From assembly GCA_019635955.1 (NCBI GenBank), contig JAHBYL010000001.1, positions 1 through 64,000 on the forward strand: a DNA stretch of 64,000 nt. The letters are read 5' to 3'. Source of the DNA: Parvibaculum sp. GTDB lineage: Bacteria > Pseudomonadota > Alphaproteobacteria > Parvibaculales > Parvibaculaceae. Positions 25,371 to 32,616 of the stretch are shown piece by piece (the stretch's first letter is position 1; each line of letters starts with the position of its first letter). The notes beneath the pieces are model-generated. The model ran no database searches, had not been told where the DNA came from, and worked only from the letters and a program-made list of their open reading frames with translations. Position numbers and translations under genes: made by a program.

Positions 25371-26522
25371 ATGAGCGAGACAGAGATTCCCGAAAGCGAC
25401 CGGCTGGGCCATTTCCCGCATCCACGGGAGGTGTCGCGGCTTGCCGGGCAGGCGGAGGCCGAGCGGGCGCTTTTCGAGGCCTTCATGAGCGGCCGGATGC
25501 AGCATGCCTGGCTCCTGACCGGGCCAAAGGGTATCGGCAAGGCGACGCTCGCCTATCGCATGGCCCGGTTTGCTCTGCATTACGGGACGGCTGAGATTGC
25601 GCGCGCCGCAGGAGCGCGCGATCTGTCGGTGCCGGAAAACTCGCCGGTCTTCCACCAGGTGGCCGCCGGAAGCCACCCGAACCTGCTCACGGTGCGGCGC
25701 CCATGGGACGACAAGACGAAGAAACTGAAGACCGTGATCACCGTGGATGAAGTTCGCCGCATCGGTCATTTCTTCGGGCTGACGGCCACGGAGCGCGGCG
25801 CATGGCGCGTCGTTGTGATCGACAGCGCCGACGAAATGAACGTGAACGCGGCGAATGCACTTCTCAAAGCACTTGAAGAACCGCCCGCGAACGGGCTCTT
25901 TCTGGTGCTTTCGCATCAGCCGGGGCGCTTGTTGCCCACGATCCGGTCGCGCTGCCGGATGCTGCGCATGACGCCGCTTGAGGAAAGCGAAATCGAAGAC
26001 CTGATGGCGGAGTCGGAACTGCCGGACACAGGCAAGAAGCGCAAGAGCGCGGGTCCGACGGATGAAGAGCGCAGGCAAATCGCTCAACTTGCCGAAGGGA
26101 GCGCGGGCAGGGCGCTGTCGCTCGCCGAGGGCGGCGGGCTCGATCTCTACAAGGATGTCGCCGCACTCCTCACCGCCTTGCCGCGCCTCGACGTGGCCGC
26201 CGTTCACGCGCTTGCCGACAAGGCGGGCCGCAAGGGAGCGGACAGCGACTATGAGACCATGATCGAGCTCATCACGCACTGGCTGCAGCGGCTGATCCGG
26301 GCCGGCGCCGGGCTCGATGCCGGGCAGGACATCGTGCCGGGCGAGGGGGCCGCGATGGCCCGTCTCGCCGCCCTTGGCAACCTTGATCGCTGGGTCGAGG
26401 TATGGGAAAAGATCGTCCAATCCACGGCCCGCGGCGAAGCCTTGAACACGGATCGCAAGCTCGTGATCCTGAACGCTTTTTCGATGCTCGAAGCGGCCGC
26501 GAGCGAACGCGCCGGAGCGTAA
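25371..26522 (+). CDS. holB: DNA polymerase III subunit delta prime
   Basis: 383 aa, normal for alphaproteobacteria. The AAA+ clamp-loader core is visible: HAWLLTGPKGIGKATLAYRMA (P-loop), the VITVDEVRRIGHFF and RVVVIDSADEMNVNAANALLKALEEPP Walker B/sensor region, and RSRCRMLRM with the SRC motif. Delta prime is the stator of the clamp-loading complex in the cytoplasm. The ATG at 25371 follows AAGGGGC. It lies 34 bases upstream of metG, the same order seen in many bacteria (holB-metG-tatD). Confidence 0.93.
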   Translation: MSETEIPESDRLGHFPHPREVSRLAGQAEAERALFEAFMSGRMQHAWLLTGPKGIGKATLAYRMARFALHYGTAEIARAAGARDLSVPENSPVFHQVAAGSHPNLLTVRRPWDDKTKKLKTVITVDEVRRIGHFFGLTATERGAWRVVVIDSADEMNVNAANALLKALEEPPANGLFLVLSHQPGRLLPTIRSRCRMLRMTPLEESEIEDLMAESELPDTGKKRKSAGPTDEERRQIAQLAEGSAGRALSLAEGGGLDLYKDVAALLTALPRLDVAAVHALADKAGRKGADSDYETMIELITHWLQRLIRAGAGLDAGQDIVPGEGAAMARLAALGNLDRWVEVWEKIVQSTARGEALNTDRKLVILNAFSMLEAAASERAGA

Positions 26523-26556
26523 GCCCGGCGCTCTTTACTTCTGAGCGGATGAGTAA

Positions 26557-28113
26557 ATGACGGCTCCCAAAGCCTTTTACGTCACGACACCGATCTACTA
26601 CGTGAACGACGTGCCTCATATCGGCCACGCCTATACGACGCTTGCCTGCGATGTGCTCGCGCGGTTCAAGCGGCTCGATGGCTATGACGTGATGTTCCTG
26701 ACGGGGACCGACGAACACGGGCAGAAGGTGGAAAAGGCGGCGGCGCTTGCCGGTGTGACGCCGCAGGCTTTCACCGATCGCGTGTCGCAAAACTTCCGCG
26801 ATCTCTGCCAGACGATGAACTACACGAACGACCAGTTCATCCGCACCACCGAACCGCGCCATGCGGCAGCCTGCCAGGATCTCTGGAAGAAGCTGGAAGC
26901 CAGCGGCAATATCTATCTCGGTTCCTATTCGGGCTGGTACGCGGTGCGCGACGAGGCCTTTTACGGCGAGGATGAGCTCACCAAAGGACCGAACGGCAAG
27001 AAGATCGCGCCGACAGGCGCCGAGGTCGAGTGGGTGGAGGAGCCCTCCTATTTCTTCAAACTGTCGGCCTGGGCCGAGCCGCTGCTGAAATTCTATGAGG
27101 CGAACCCCGACTTCATCGCGCCTGCCGCGCGGCGGAACGAGGTGGTGAGTTTCGTGAAGGGCGGGCTCCACGATCTGTCGATCAGCCGCACGACCTTCGA
27201 CTGGGGCGTGCAGGTGCCCGGCGACGAGAAGCACGTGATGTATGTCTGGCTCGACGCGCTGACAAATTACATGACGGCGGTCGGCTATCCCGATACCGGC
27301 AACGAGGCCTACAAGCGCTATTGGCCGGCCGATCTGCACATGATCGGCAAGGACATTCTGCGCTTCCACGCCGTCTATTGGCCGGCTTTCCTGCTGGCAG
27401 CGGGCCTCGACACGCCGAAGCGCGTCTTCGCGCATGGCTGGTGGACAGTCGAGGGCCAGAAGATGTCGAAGTCGCTCGGCAATGTGATCGCGCCGGACCA
27501 TCTGGTTTCGACCTACGGGCTCGATGCATCGCGCTATTTCCTGCTGCGCGAAGTGCCATTCGGAAGCGATGGCGATTTCTCGCACAAGTCGATCGTTCAC
27601 CGCACGAATGGCGACCTTGCGAATGATCTCGGCAACCTGGCGCAGCGCTCGCTCTCGATGATCGCGAAGAATTGCGGCGCGGCCGTGCCGCAGCCGGGTG
27701 CCTTTACCGAGGCCGACAATGCGCTGCTCGGCAAGGCGCATGGGCTGCTTGAGCGGGTACGCGCCGAGTTCGATGCACAGCTCTTCCACAAGGGGCTCGA
27801 GGCGATCTGGTCCGTCTGCGGCGATGCCAACCGCTATATCGACGAGCAGGCGCCCTGGGCGCTCAAGAAGACCGATCCAGAGCGGATGGCCACGGTGCTT
27901 TATGTTCTGGCCGAGGCGATCCGGCATATCGCCATTCTGGTGCAGCCGGTGGTCCCGGACTCGGCGGCGAAGATGCTGGATCAGCTGGCGCTTGGACCGG
28001 GCGAGCGGAGCTTTGCCGCGCTCGGCCCGCAAAGCGCATTGAAGCCCGGCACGCCGCTGCCGGCACCGCAAGGTGTGTTCCCGCGGTATGTGGAGCCGGA
28101 GGCCGCTTCCTGA
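26557..28113 (+). CDS. metG: Methionyl-tRNA synthetase
   Basis: 518 aa. Class I signatures are HIGHAY (residues 21-26) and KMSKSLGN (about 304-311). FLTGTDEHGQKV is the tRNA-synthetase methionine pocket strand. The CxxC zinc-knuckle pairs found in the E. coli enzyme are not seen in the connective peptide, so this is the shorter single-domain form, which also lacks the C-terminal EMAP-like dimerisation domain. It charges tRNA-Met in the cytoplasm. Its stop overlaps the start of tatD by one base (TGATG). Confidence 0.96.
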   Translation: MTAPKAFYVTTPIYYVNDVPHIGHAYTTLACDVLARFKRLDGYDVMFLTGTDEHGQKVEKAAALAGVTPQAFTDRVSQNFRDLCQTMNYTNDQFIRTTEPRHAAACQDLWKKLEASGNIYLGSYSGWYAVRDEAFYGEDELTKGPNGKKIAPTGAEVEWVEEPSYFFKLSAWAEPLLKFYEANPDFIAPAARRNEVVSFVKGGLHDLSISRTTFDWGVQVPGDEKHVMYVWLDALTNYMTAVGYPDTGNEAYKRYWPADLHMIGKDILRFHAVYWPAFLLAAGLDTPKRVFAHGWWTVEGQKMSKSLGNVIAPDHLVSTYGLDASRYFLLREVPFGSDGDFSHKSIVHRTNGDLANDLGNLAQRSLSMIAKNCGAAVPQPGAFTEADNALLGKAHGLLERVRAEFDAQLFHKGLEAIWSVCGDANRYIDEQAPWALKKTDPERMATVLYVLAEAIRHIAILVQPVVPDSAAKMLDQLALGPGERSFAALGPQSALKPGTPLPAPQGVFPRYVEPEAAS

Positions 28114-28919
28114 TGCCGCTGCCCGTCCTCATCGACAGCCATTGTCATCTCGACTTCCCGGATTTCGGCCCGGAGGTCGAGGAGGTCGTCGCGCGGGCGC
28201 ATGGTGCGGGCGTCGGGCTCATGCTCACCATTTCCACGAAGGTCAGCGAGTTCGACCGGGTGAGGGCGGTGGCGGAGCGGTTTCCCCATGTCTATTGCAC
28301 GGTCGGCATCCACCCGCATGAAGCGGCGAGCGAGCCCGAAACCGACACGGCGACCTTGGTTGAAATGGCGAAGCATCCCAAGGTCGTCGGCATTGGCGAG
28401 ACGGGGCTCGACTATTTCTACGAGCATTCCCCGCGCGAGGCGCAGCAGCGGAACTTCCGCGCCCATATCGCCGCCGCGCGCGAAACGGGATTGCCGCTTG
28501 TCGTGCATACGCGCGACGCGGATGAAGACACGGGCGAGATTCTGGCTGAGGAAATGGGGAAGGGCACCTTTCCGGGGCTTCTTCATTGCTTCAGTTCCGG
28601 CCCGCAACTCGCGGAAAAGGCTCTTGAAATCGGACTTTACATCTCGCTTTCCGGTATTCTCACCTTCAAGAACGCCGTGGAATTGCGCGAGACGGCGGCG
28701 AAAGTGCCGATGGACCGGCTGCTGGTCGAAACCGATGCGCCGTATCTCGCGCCGGTGCCGAAGCGCGGCAAGCGGAACGAGCCGAGCTTTGTGGTCCACA
28801 CCGCGGAAAGGCTCGCCGAGGTGAAAGGCGTCAGCGCTGCGGAACTCGCCGAGGCGACGACGGCCAATTTCCTCAGGCTTTTCAGCAGAGTACCGGCGGA
28901 GGCTGTGCGCCGGGCATGA
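28113..28919 (+). CDS. tatD: TatD family metal-dependent hydrolase
   Basis: 268 aa. Metal-binding motifs are DSHCHLDFPDF at the N-terminus, GIHPHEA, IGETGLDYFYEHSPREAQQRNF (conserved glutamate and aspartate), HTRDADEDT, HCFSSG and VETDAPYLAPVP. TatD proteins are Mg-dependent 3'-5' DNases/RNases with roles in repair and quality control. Start ATG overlaps the metG stop by one base. Its own stop overlaps the next ATG by four bases (ATGA), so metG-tatD-MBL form one translationally coupled unit. Confidence 0.93.
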   Translation: MPLPVLIDSHCHLDFPDFGPEVEEVVARAHGAGVGLMLTISTKVSEFDRVRAVAERFPHVYCTVGIHPHEAASEPETDTATLVEMAKHPKVVGIGETGLDYFYEHSPREAQQRNFRAHIAAARETGLPLVVHTRDADEDTGEILAEEMGKGTFPGLLHCFSSGPQLAEKALEIGLYISLSGILTFKNAVELRETAAKVPMDRLLVETDAPYLAPVPKRGKRNEPSFVVHTAERLAEVKGVSAAELAEATTANFLRLFSRVPAEAVRRA

Positions 28920-29734
28920 AGATGCGCGCGACGATCCTTGGATGCGGTTCCTCAGGCGGCGTTCCGCGGCCGGGCATTGGCGGGCCGTTCTGGGGCGCCT
29001 GCGACCCGGAAGAGCCGAAGAACCGGCGACGGCGCTGCTCGCTGCTCGTTGAGCAATGGGACAAGGACCCGAACGAAAAGACCGTCGTGCTGGTCGATAC
29101 GTCGCCCGACATGCGCGACCAGCTGATCGACGCAAAGACCGGCTGGGTCGATGCTGTGCTCTTCACGCATGACCATGCCGACCAGTGCCACGGGATCGAC
29201 GATCTGCGGATGCTCGCGATCAACAAGCGCCGCCGGGTCGATTGCTGGATGGACGCACCGACCGCCGACACGCTGCTTACGCGTTTCGGCTATTGCTTTC
29301 GGGAGAAGCCGGGCTCGGGTTATCCCGCGATCCTCAACGATCACATGATCGAGAGTCCCGGCAAGCCGATCCGAATCGACGGGCCCGGCGGCACCATCAC
29401 CGCACTGCCGTTCGACCAGGATCACGGCAATATCCGTTCGCTCGGATTCCGTTTCGGACCCTTCGCCTATTCGGCGGATGCAGTCGGTATTCCGGATGAG
29501 AGTTTCGCGCTACTAGACGGAATTCATTGCTGGATCGTGGATGCGCTGCGCTATGCGCCACACCCGACGCATGCTCATGTCGACATGGCGCTCGAATGGC
29601 TGAAGCGGGCGAGGGTGCCGCAGGGCATCCTCACCAATATGCATGTCGACCTGGACTATGGCCGGCTGAAAGGCGAACTGCCGACAGGTGTCGAACCCGC
29701 CTATGACGGCATGACGGTCGAATTCGAACTCTGA
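28916..29734 (+). CDS. MBL fold metallo-hydrolase (PhnP/RNase Z-like)
   Basis: 272 aa. Starts with ATILGCGSSGGVPRPG, the phosphodiesterase-type beta-lactamase fold N-terminus, followed by LVDTSPDMRDQL and the zinc motif THDHADQCHGIDDLR, then PFDQDHGNIRSLGFRFG and a C-terminal HVDMALEWLKRARVPQGILTNMHVDLDY. Similar to PhnP, a cyclic phosphodiesterase, and to the conserved gene following tatD in alphaproteobacteria. The physiological substrate is unknown. It overlaps the tatD stop by four bases. Confidence 0.9.
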   Translation: MKMRATILGCGSSGGVPRPGIGGPFWGACDPEEPKNRRRRCSLLVEQWDKDPNEKTVVLVDTSPDMRDQLIDAKTGWVDAVLFTHDHADQCHGIDDLRMLAINKRRRVDCWMDAPTADTLLTRFGYCFREKPGSGYPAILNDHMIESPGKPIRIDGPGGTITALPFDQDHGNIRSLGFRFGPFAYSADAVGIPDESFALLDGIHCWIVDALRYAPHPTHAHVDMALEWLKRARVPQGILTNMHVDLDYGRLKGELPTGVEPAYDGMTVEFEL

Positions 29735-29742
29735 ACATGAAA

Positions 29743-29773
29743 TGGCCCGGACACGCTGAACGCGCCCGGGCCA
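29743..29773. terminator. Stem-loop between convergent genes
   Basis: TGGCCCGG and CCGGGCCA (8-bp perfect arms, 15-base loop) start eight bases after the MBL stop and lie 22 bases from the stop of the convergent gene. Short A or T runs flank both sides (AAA after, ATTTC on the minus strand), so it may serve both directions. Confidence 0.5.
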
Positions 29774-29794
29774 AATCGCAGCAAGACTTCGTGC

Positions 29795-30364
29795 TTACTG
29801 GTTTTTCGTCTGCGTCCGCGTCTCGCGGAGGATTTCTCCCGTCGCAGGATTTACGACGACTTCGACCTTGTTGCCGTGAGTGTCGAATGCCGTGAAGGCA
29901 CTGCCGTCGGCTGCGGCGGCCCCTTCGCTCGGGCGAATATCGGTGTAGCCGCGCTGCGTCAGAAGGTGGGTCGTCACGTCGGACCCGGTCGCGCCGCCGG
30001 TAACGCCGTCGACCGTGCCGGTCGTTCCTGTCGTGCCCGCGCCGCCCGTTGCGCCTGTGGCTCCGGTGCCGGCTGCTCCCGTACCCGTCGCTCCAGTGGT
30101 TCCGGTCGTGCCGGTGGCGCCCGTGGTGCCGTCCATCGTGCCGTCAACCGAGCCCGATGCGCCGCCCGTCGTGCCGGTGGTGCCGCCCATGGTGCCATCG
30201 ACGTCGCCCGTCACGCCACCTGTCGTGCCCGGCGTTCCGGTCGTTCCATCGATGGTTCCCGTGGCGCCGGCGCCAGCACCGCCTGCGTCCTGCGCAAGGG
30301 CGGGCGAAGCCGCGAGAGCAAAAACGGCAGTGCCTGCGAGAAGGGACTTGGTCCAGGATTTCAT
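29795..30364 (-). CDS. Exported Gly/Thr-repeat protein with C-terminal PepSY-like module
   Basis: 189 aa; no named family. Signal peptide residues 1-24 ([19 protein letters not shown], cleavage after ALA). Residues 26-128 are almost pure Gly, Thr, Ala and Asp, with many GxT triplets (GTT, GAT) reminiscent of collagen-like tracts but too irregular to be one. Residues 133-181 are a compact domain with [10 protein letters not shown], then [25 protein letters not shown]. This module recurs in the next three genes on this strand. It should be periplasmic or surface located. CTGGAGGACG precedes the ATG. Confidence 0.75.
   Translation of the reverse strand: MKSWTKSLLAGTAVFALAASPALAQDAGGAGAGATGTIDGTTGTPGTTGGVTGDVDGTMGGTTGTTGGASGSVDGTMDGTTGATGTTGTTGATGTGAAGTGATGATGGAGTTGTTGTVDGVTGGATGSDVTTHLLTQRGYTDIRPSEGAAAADGSAFTAFDTHGNKVEVVVNPATGEILRETRTQTKNQ
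29990..30290. repeat. Degenerate short tandem repeats inside the Gly/Thr-rich gene
   Basis: Imperfect three- and nine-base repeats (plus strand: GTTCCGGTCGTGCC, GTGGCGCCCGTGGTGCCG and variants) encode the Gly-x-Thr tract of the gene on the minus strand. Such tracts are prone to slippage, so length may vary between strains. Confidence 0.6.
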
Positions 30365-30474
30365 TGATCGTCCTCCAGTCTGTATCTCGGTCCCACGTCA
30401 CCACCCATAGAAGCGAACTGGGGCGGCGGGAGGATGGGTCAATGGGAGGAGGGCCGATTACGCCCGGCAGGACG

Positions 30475-30511
30475 AAAAAGCCTGGCCCGCGCATCACACA
30501 GATGGCGGGCC
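30475..30511 (-). terminator. Rho-independent terminator after the gene at 30536-30952
   Basis: On the minus strand a 7-bp stem (GGCCCGC and GCGGGCC, 14-base loop) is followed after four bases by TTTTT (30479-30475). It lies 25 bases after the stop codon of the gene at 30536. Confidence 0.6.
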
Positions 30512-30535
30512 TGACTTTTCAGCGCGCGATGGAAC

Positions 30536-30952
30536 TTATTGTTTCGACGGTTTGTCGAGCTTGCGCAGATAGGTTTCACGCGTGATTTCGCCGGTGCGCT
30601 TGTCGACGATTAGTTTCACCGGTTCACCCATGCGGTTTGCAGCATGGAAGGCCATTTCGCTTTCGAGCGTAACACCGGGCACGCGTTCGGCGCCGTGATA
30701 GCCTTTCTCCTCAAGCCAGGCGATCGGATCGACGAGGTCCATCGTGTTGCCGACAAGCGCACCTGTCGTTGTCGTGGTCACGGTGGTCGTGGTCACCGTG
30801 CCGCTTGCCGGATCGACATAGGTGTCGCTTGCGGCGCCGACCGCAGGACCACCCTGCACAACAACCAGCGTATCGGCCAGCGCCGAAAGGGGCGCGGCGG
30901 CGATACCGGCCGCAGCGGCGGCAACAAGAAACGGCTTTCTGATCTTCTGCAT
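30536..30952 (-). CDS. Exported protein with C-terminal PepSY-like module (138 aa)
   Basis: 138 aa; second member of the local family. Signal peptide residues 1-27 (QKIRKPFLVAAAAAGIAAA, cleavage after ALA). A short Thr-rich segment (residues 50-65, TVTTTTVTTTTTG) is the counterpart of the longer low-complexity part of its neighbours. Residues 78-127 are the shared module: AWLEEKGYHGAERVPG, then AFHAANRMGEPVKLIVDKRTGEITRE. The ATG at 30952 is preceded by AAGGGAG; an upstream in-frame start would spoil the signal peptide. Likely periplasmic; function unknown. Confidence 0.72.
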   Translation of the reverse strand: MQKIRKPFLVAAAAAGIAAAPLSALADTLVVVQGGPAVGAASDTYVDPASGTVTTTTVTTTTTGALVGNTMDLVDPIAWLEEKGYHGAERVPGVTLESEMAFHAANRMGEPVKLIVDKRTGEITRETYLRKLDKPSKQ

Positions 30953-30995
30953 GAGACTTGTCTCCCTTGATCCGTCCCCATGCACCCTCACCATA

Positions 30996-31021
30996 AACGC
31001 TTCAGTGCCTGAAACCGCTCC
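30996..31021 (-). promoter_or_regulatory. Candidate ECF-type promoter, gene at 30536-30952
   Basis: On the minus strand GGAGC is followed after 17 bases by CGTT, 44 bases before the ATG. This is one mismatch from the GGAAC/CGTT pattern known for alphaproteobacterial EcfG (general stress sigma factor) promoters. It is the weakest of three similar sites in this cluster. Confidence 0.3.
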
Positions 31022-31087
31022 CGACGACGGGGAACATTGTCAGAAAATCGGACAGTGTGAATCAACACTGTGCAGAACGCTGCGCGC

Positions 31088-31124
31088 AAAAGAGAACGGC
31101 GCGGAAGCCGAAACTTCCGCGCCG
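31088..31124 (-). terminator. Rho-independent terminator after the gene at 31148-31468
   Basis: A perfect 11-bp stem (CGGCGCGGAAG and CTTCCGCGCCG, six-base loop) begins 24 bases after the stop codon. On the minus strand it is followed by the T-rich TTCTCTTTT. Confidence 0.75.
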
Positions 31125-31147
31125 CTCGTCACATCCCGGAGACGGGA

Positions 31148-31468
31148 TTAGTAGGCCGGCTCTTCGCCGATCACCGTTGCGGAGTTCGAGTCGAACTCCA
31201 CCGTCACGCGGTCGCCATCGATGTTGGTGGCGTTGAAGCGCTGCACACCATCCTCGGAAGCGTCGCCTTCAGCTTCGACCGGCTCGATATCCGTATAGCC
31301 GAGAGCCTGGAGCGAGGTTTCCGCGTCACCGGCCGGGGAGAGCTCCACGGCGCCTTCCATCTGCGCGTCGGCGCCGGCGGGCTGATCCATGTCCGCGGCA
31401 AGCGCGGGACCGGCGATCAGGCCAAGGCTGGCGGTACCGGCGAGAAGGAGCTTCTTGAAGTTCGTCAT
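31148..31468 (-). CDS. Exported protein with C-terminal PepSY-like module (106 aa)
   Basis: 106 aa; third member of the local family and the one with the shortest linker. Signal peptide residues 1-25 (TNFKKLLLAGTASLGLIAG, cleavage after ALA), nearly the same as in the 214-aa neighbour. An acidic linker (residues 26-50) leads to the shared module at 52-102: LQALGYTDIEPVEAEG, then FNATNIDGDRVTVEFDSNSATVIGE. The start at 31468 gives a nine-base spacing to GGAGG; ATG 31474, two codons upstream, is only three bases from it and is the alternative. Acidic and small; probably periplasmic. Function unknown. Confidence 0.72.
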   Translation of the reverse strand: MTNFKKLLLAGTASLGLIAGPALAADMDQPAGADAQMEGAVELSPAGDAETSLQALGYTDIEPVEAEGDASEDGVQRFNATNIDGDRVTVEFDSNSATVIGEEPAY

Positions 31469-31520
31469 GGTCATGTTCCTCCAGAAGAGTTGTGCAGCCC
31501 TGTCGTTGCTGCGATACCCA

Positions 31521-31547
31521 TACAACGTCCCGGAAGCCAAACGGTTC
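31521..31547 (-). promoter_or_regulatory. Candidate ECF-type promoter, gene at 31148-31468
   Basis: On the minus strand GAACCG, 15 bases, GTTGTA. Read as GAAC-N16-CGTT this fits the EcfG consensus except for the first G. It ends 47-53 bases before the start codon. The same two hexamers with the same spacing precede the next gene at 32379-32405. Confidence 0.45.
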
Positions 31548-31611
31548 ACCGTATCAAGAAACTGCCCCGGATGTGGCCGCGATGTGACGAAATCCCATAA
31601 TCTGCAGCACC

Positions 31612-31656
31612 AAAAAGAGAAGAGGGCGCAACACGCTCTCGGCGTATCGCACCCTC
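31612..31656 (-). terminator. Rho-independent terminator after the gene at 31686-32330
   Basis: On the minus strand the stem GAGGGTGCG...CGCCCTC encloses an inner ACGC/GCGT pair, and is followed by TTCTCTTTTT. It begins 30 bases after the stop codon. Confidence 0.65.
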
Positions 31657-31685
31657 CGTGTCCTGACGAAATGTGTGAGCCGGGA

Positions 31686-32330
31686 TTATTCCGCCTGCTC
31701 GTTGAGGACCATCCCGGTGCGCCCGTCGACGACGACTTTCACCGGCTCGCCATCCGGGTTGGTGGCAGTGAATTCAGATTCACCTCCCGCCGATGCTGCG
31801 CCTTCCACCGGCTCGATGTCGCTGTAGCCCAACTGGGCGAGGCTGGCCGCCGGGTCAATATCGGGAACCGGTGCCATGTCGCCTTCAGCCTGCGCGGTGC
31901 CGCCGCCGGAGACGCTCCCGCCGATGCCACCCAATTCCGCCTCGGTATCGCTGCTGACGGCGCCTTTGCCGGCTCCGGCGAGGCCCGAAACGGCCCCGGT
32001 GGCGGTGTCCGCCGCGCCACGGACTGTACCCTGGGCATTGTTGACGGTGTTCTGAACCGCTCCAGGGTTAGCCGCACCGGTACCCGATACCGATGCACCG
32101 CCCTTGGCGCCAACCGAAAGGCCGGTGGGGGAGCCTGCGTTCGTGCCGGCGGCGTCCATGCGCGAGTCTACGGAAGCATCGCCAGCCACGCCGCCGGAAG
32201 CGGCTCCGCCCGGGACAGCACCCGAGACGGCGCCAGTGGTGTTGCCGAGCAGGTCATTTGCCAGCACGGGCGACGCGATCAGCGCGAAGCTTGCCGTACC
32301 TGCGAGAAGTATCTTCTTCAGCTGCGTCAT
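31686..32330 (-). CDS. Exported Gly/Ala-rich protein with C-terminal PepSY-like module (214 aa)
   Basis: 214 aa; fourth and longest member of the local family. Signal peptide residues 1-24 (TQLKKILLAGTASFALIAS, cleavage after VLA). Residues 28-155 are a flexible Gly/Ala/Ser/Val-rich tract with repeated TGAVSG units (residues 32-37 and 111-116). Residues 163-212 are the shared module: LAQLGYSDIEPVEG, then FTATNPDGEPVKVVVDGRTGMVLNE. It ends VDGRTG as PepSY domains do. CTGGAGGATC precedes the ATG. It is probably periplasmic or surface-exposed. Function unknown. Confidence 0.75.
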   Translation of the reverse strand: MTQLKKILLAGTASFALIASPVLANDLLGNTTGAVSGAVPGGAASGGVAGDASVDSRMDAAGTNAGSPTGLSVGAKGGASVSGTGAANPGAVQNTVNNAQGTVRGAADTATGAVSGLAGAGKGAVSSDTEAELGGIGGSVSGGGTAQAEGDMAPVPDIDPAASLAQLGYSDIEPVEGAASAGGESEFTATNPDGEPVKVVVDGRTGMVLNEQAE

Positions 32331-32378
32331 GGGAATGATCCTCCAGACTGTCGATGCCCCCAGGCAACCCGATCCGGT

Positions 32379-32405
32379 TACAACTATCCAAACGTCACGC
32401 GGTTC
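32379..32405 (-). promoter_or_regulatory. Candidate ECF-type promoter, gene at 31686-32330
   Basis: On the minus strand GAACCG, 15 bases, GTTGTA: both hexamers and the spacing equal those at 31521-31547, and the site ends 49 bases before the ATG. The sequence between the hexamers differs, so the match is not simply a copied stretch. Confidence 0.45.
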
Positions 32406-32535
32406 GACGTCCTGGCGAAATACCCCGAAATGACCTCATGTGTGGCGGAAATGGACGAAGGTAAGCCGCTGTTACAAAAGCCTTTTGCCTGACCGGATCG
32501 TTGTTGCCCCCAAAGAACGGGCCAACCCGCCGAGG

Positions 32536-32580
32536 CATATAATATTTTCTCCATAATATATATTATCGGCTATTTAATAC
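32536..32580. other. AT-rich patch with a 14-base palindrome
   Basis: Between the sugar dehydrogenase stop and the exported-protein gene, about 45 bases are nearly all A and T, including the perfect palindrome ATAATATATATTAT (32553-32566). No gene is seen in this 286-base gap. It may be a binding site for a nucleoid protein or an upstream promoter element; nothing proves either. Confidence 0.4.
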
Positions 32581-32616
32581 AGAAGTTCCAAGCCTTGCGG
32601 ACCAGCACCCCTCCGC

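Noticed and set aside
26272-28071. Open frame of 599 codons on the minus strand over holB and metG
   Set aside because: It is antisense to genes with full catalytic motifs; translated sequence has no domain pattern.
30015-30410. Plus-strand Pro/Val repeat open frame opposite the Gly/Thr-rich gene
   Set aside because: It is the reverse complement of the low-complexity tract; it has no signal peptide or ribosome site, while the minus-strand gene has both plus a conserved domain.
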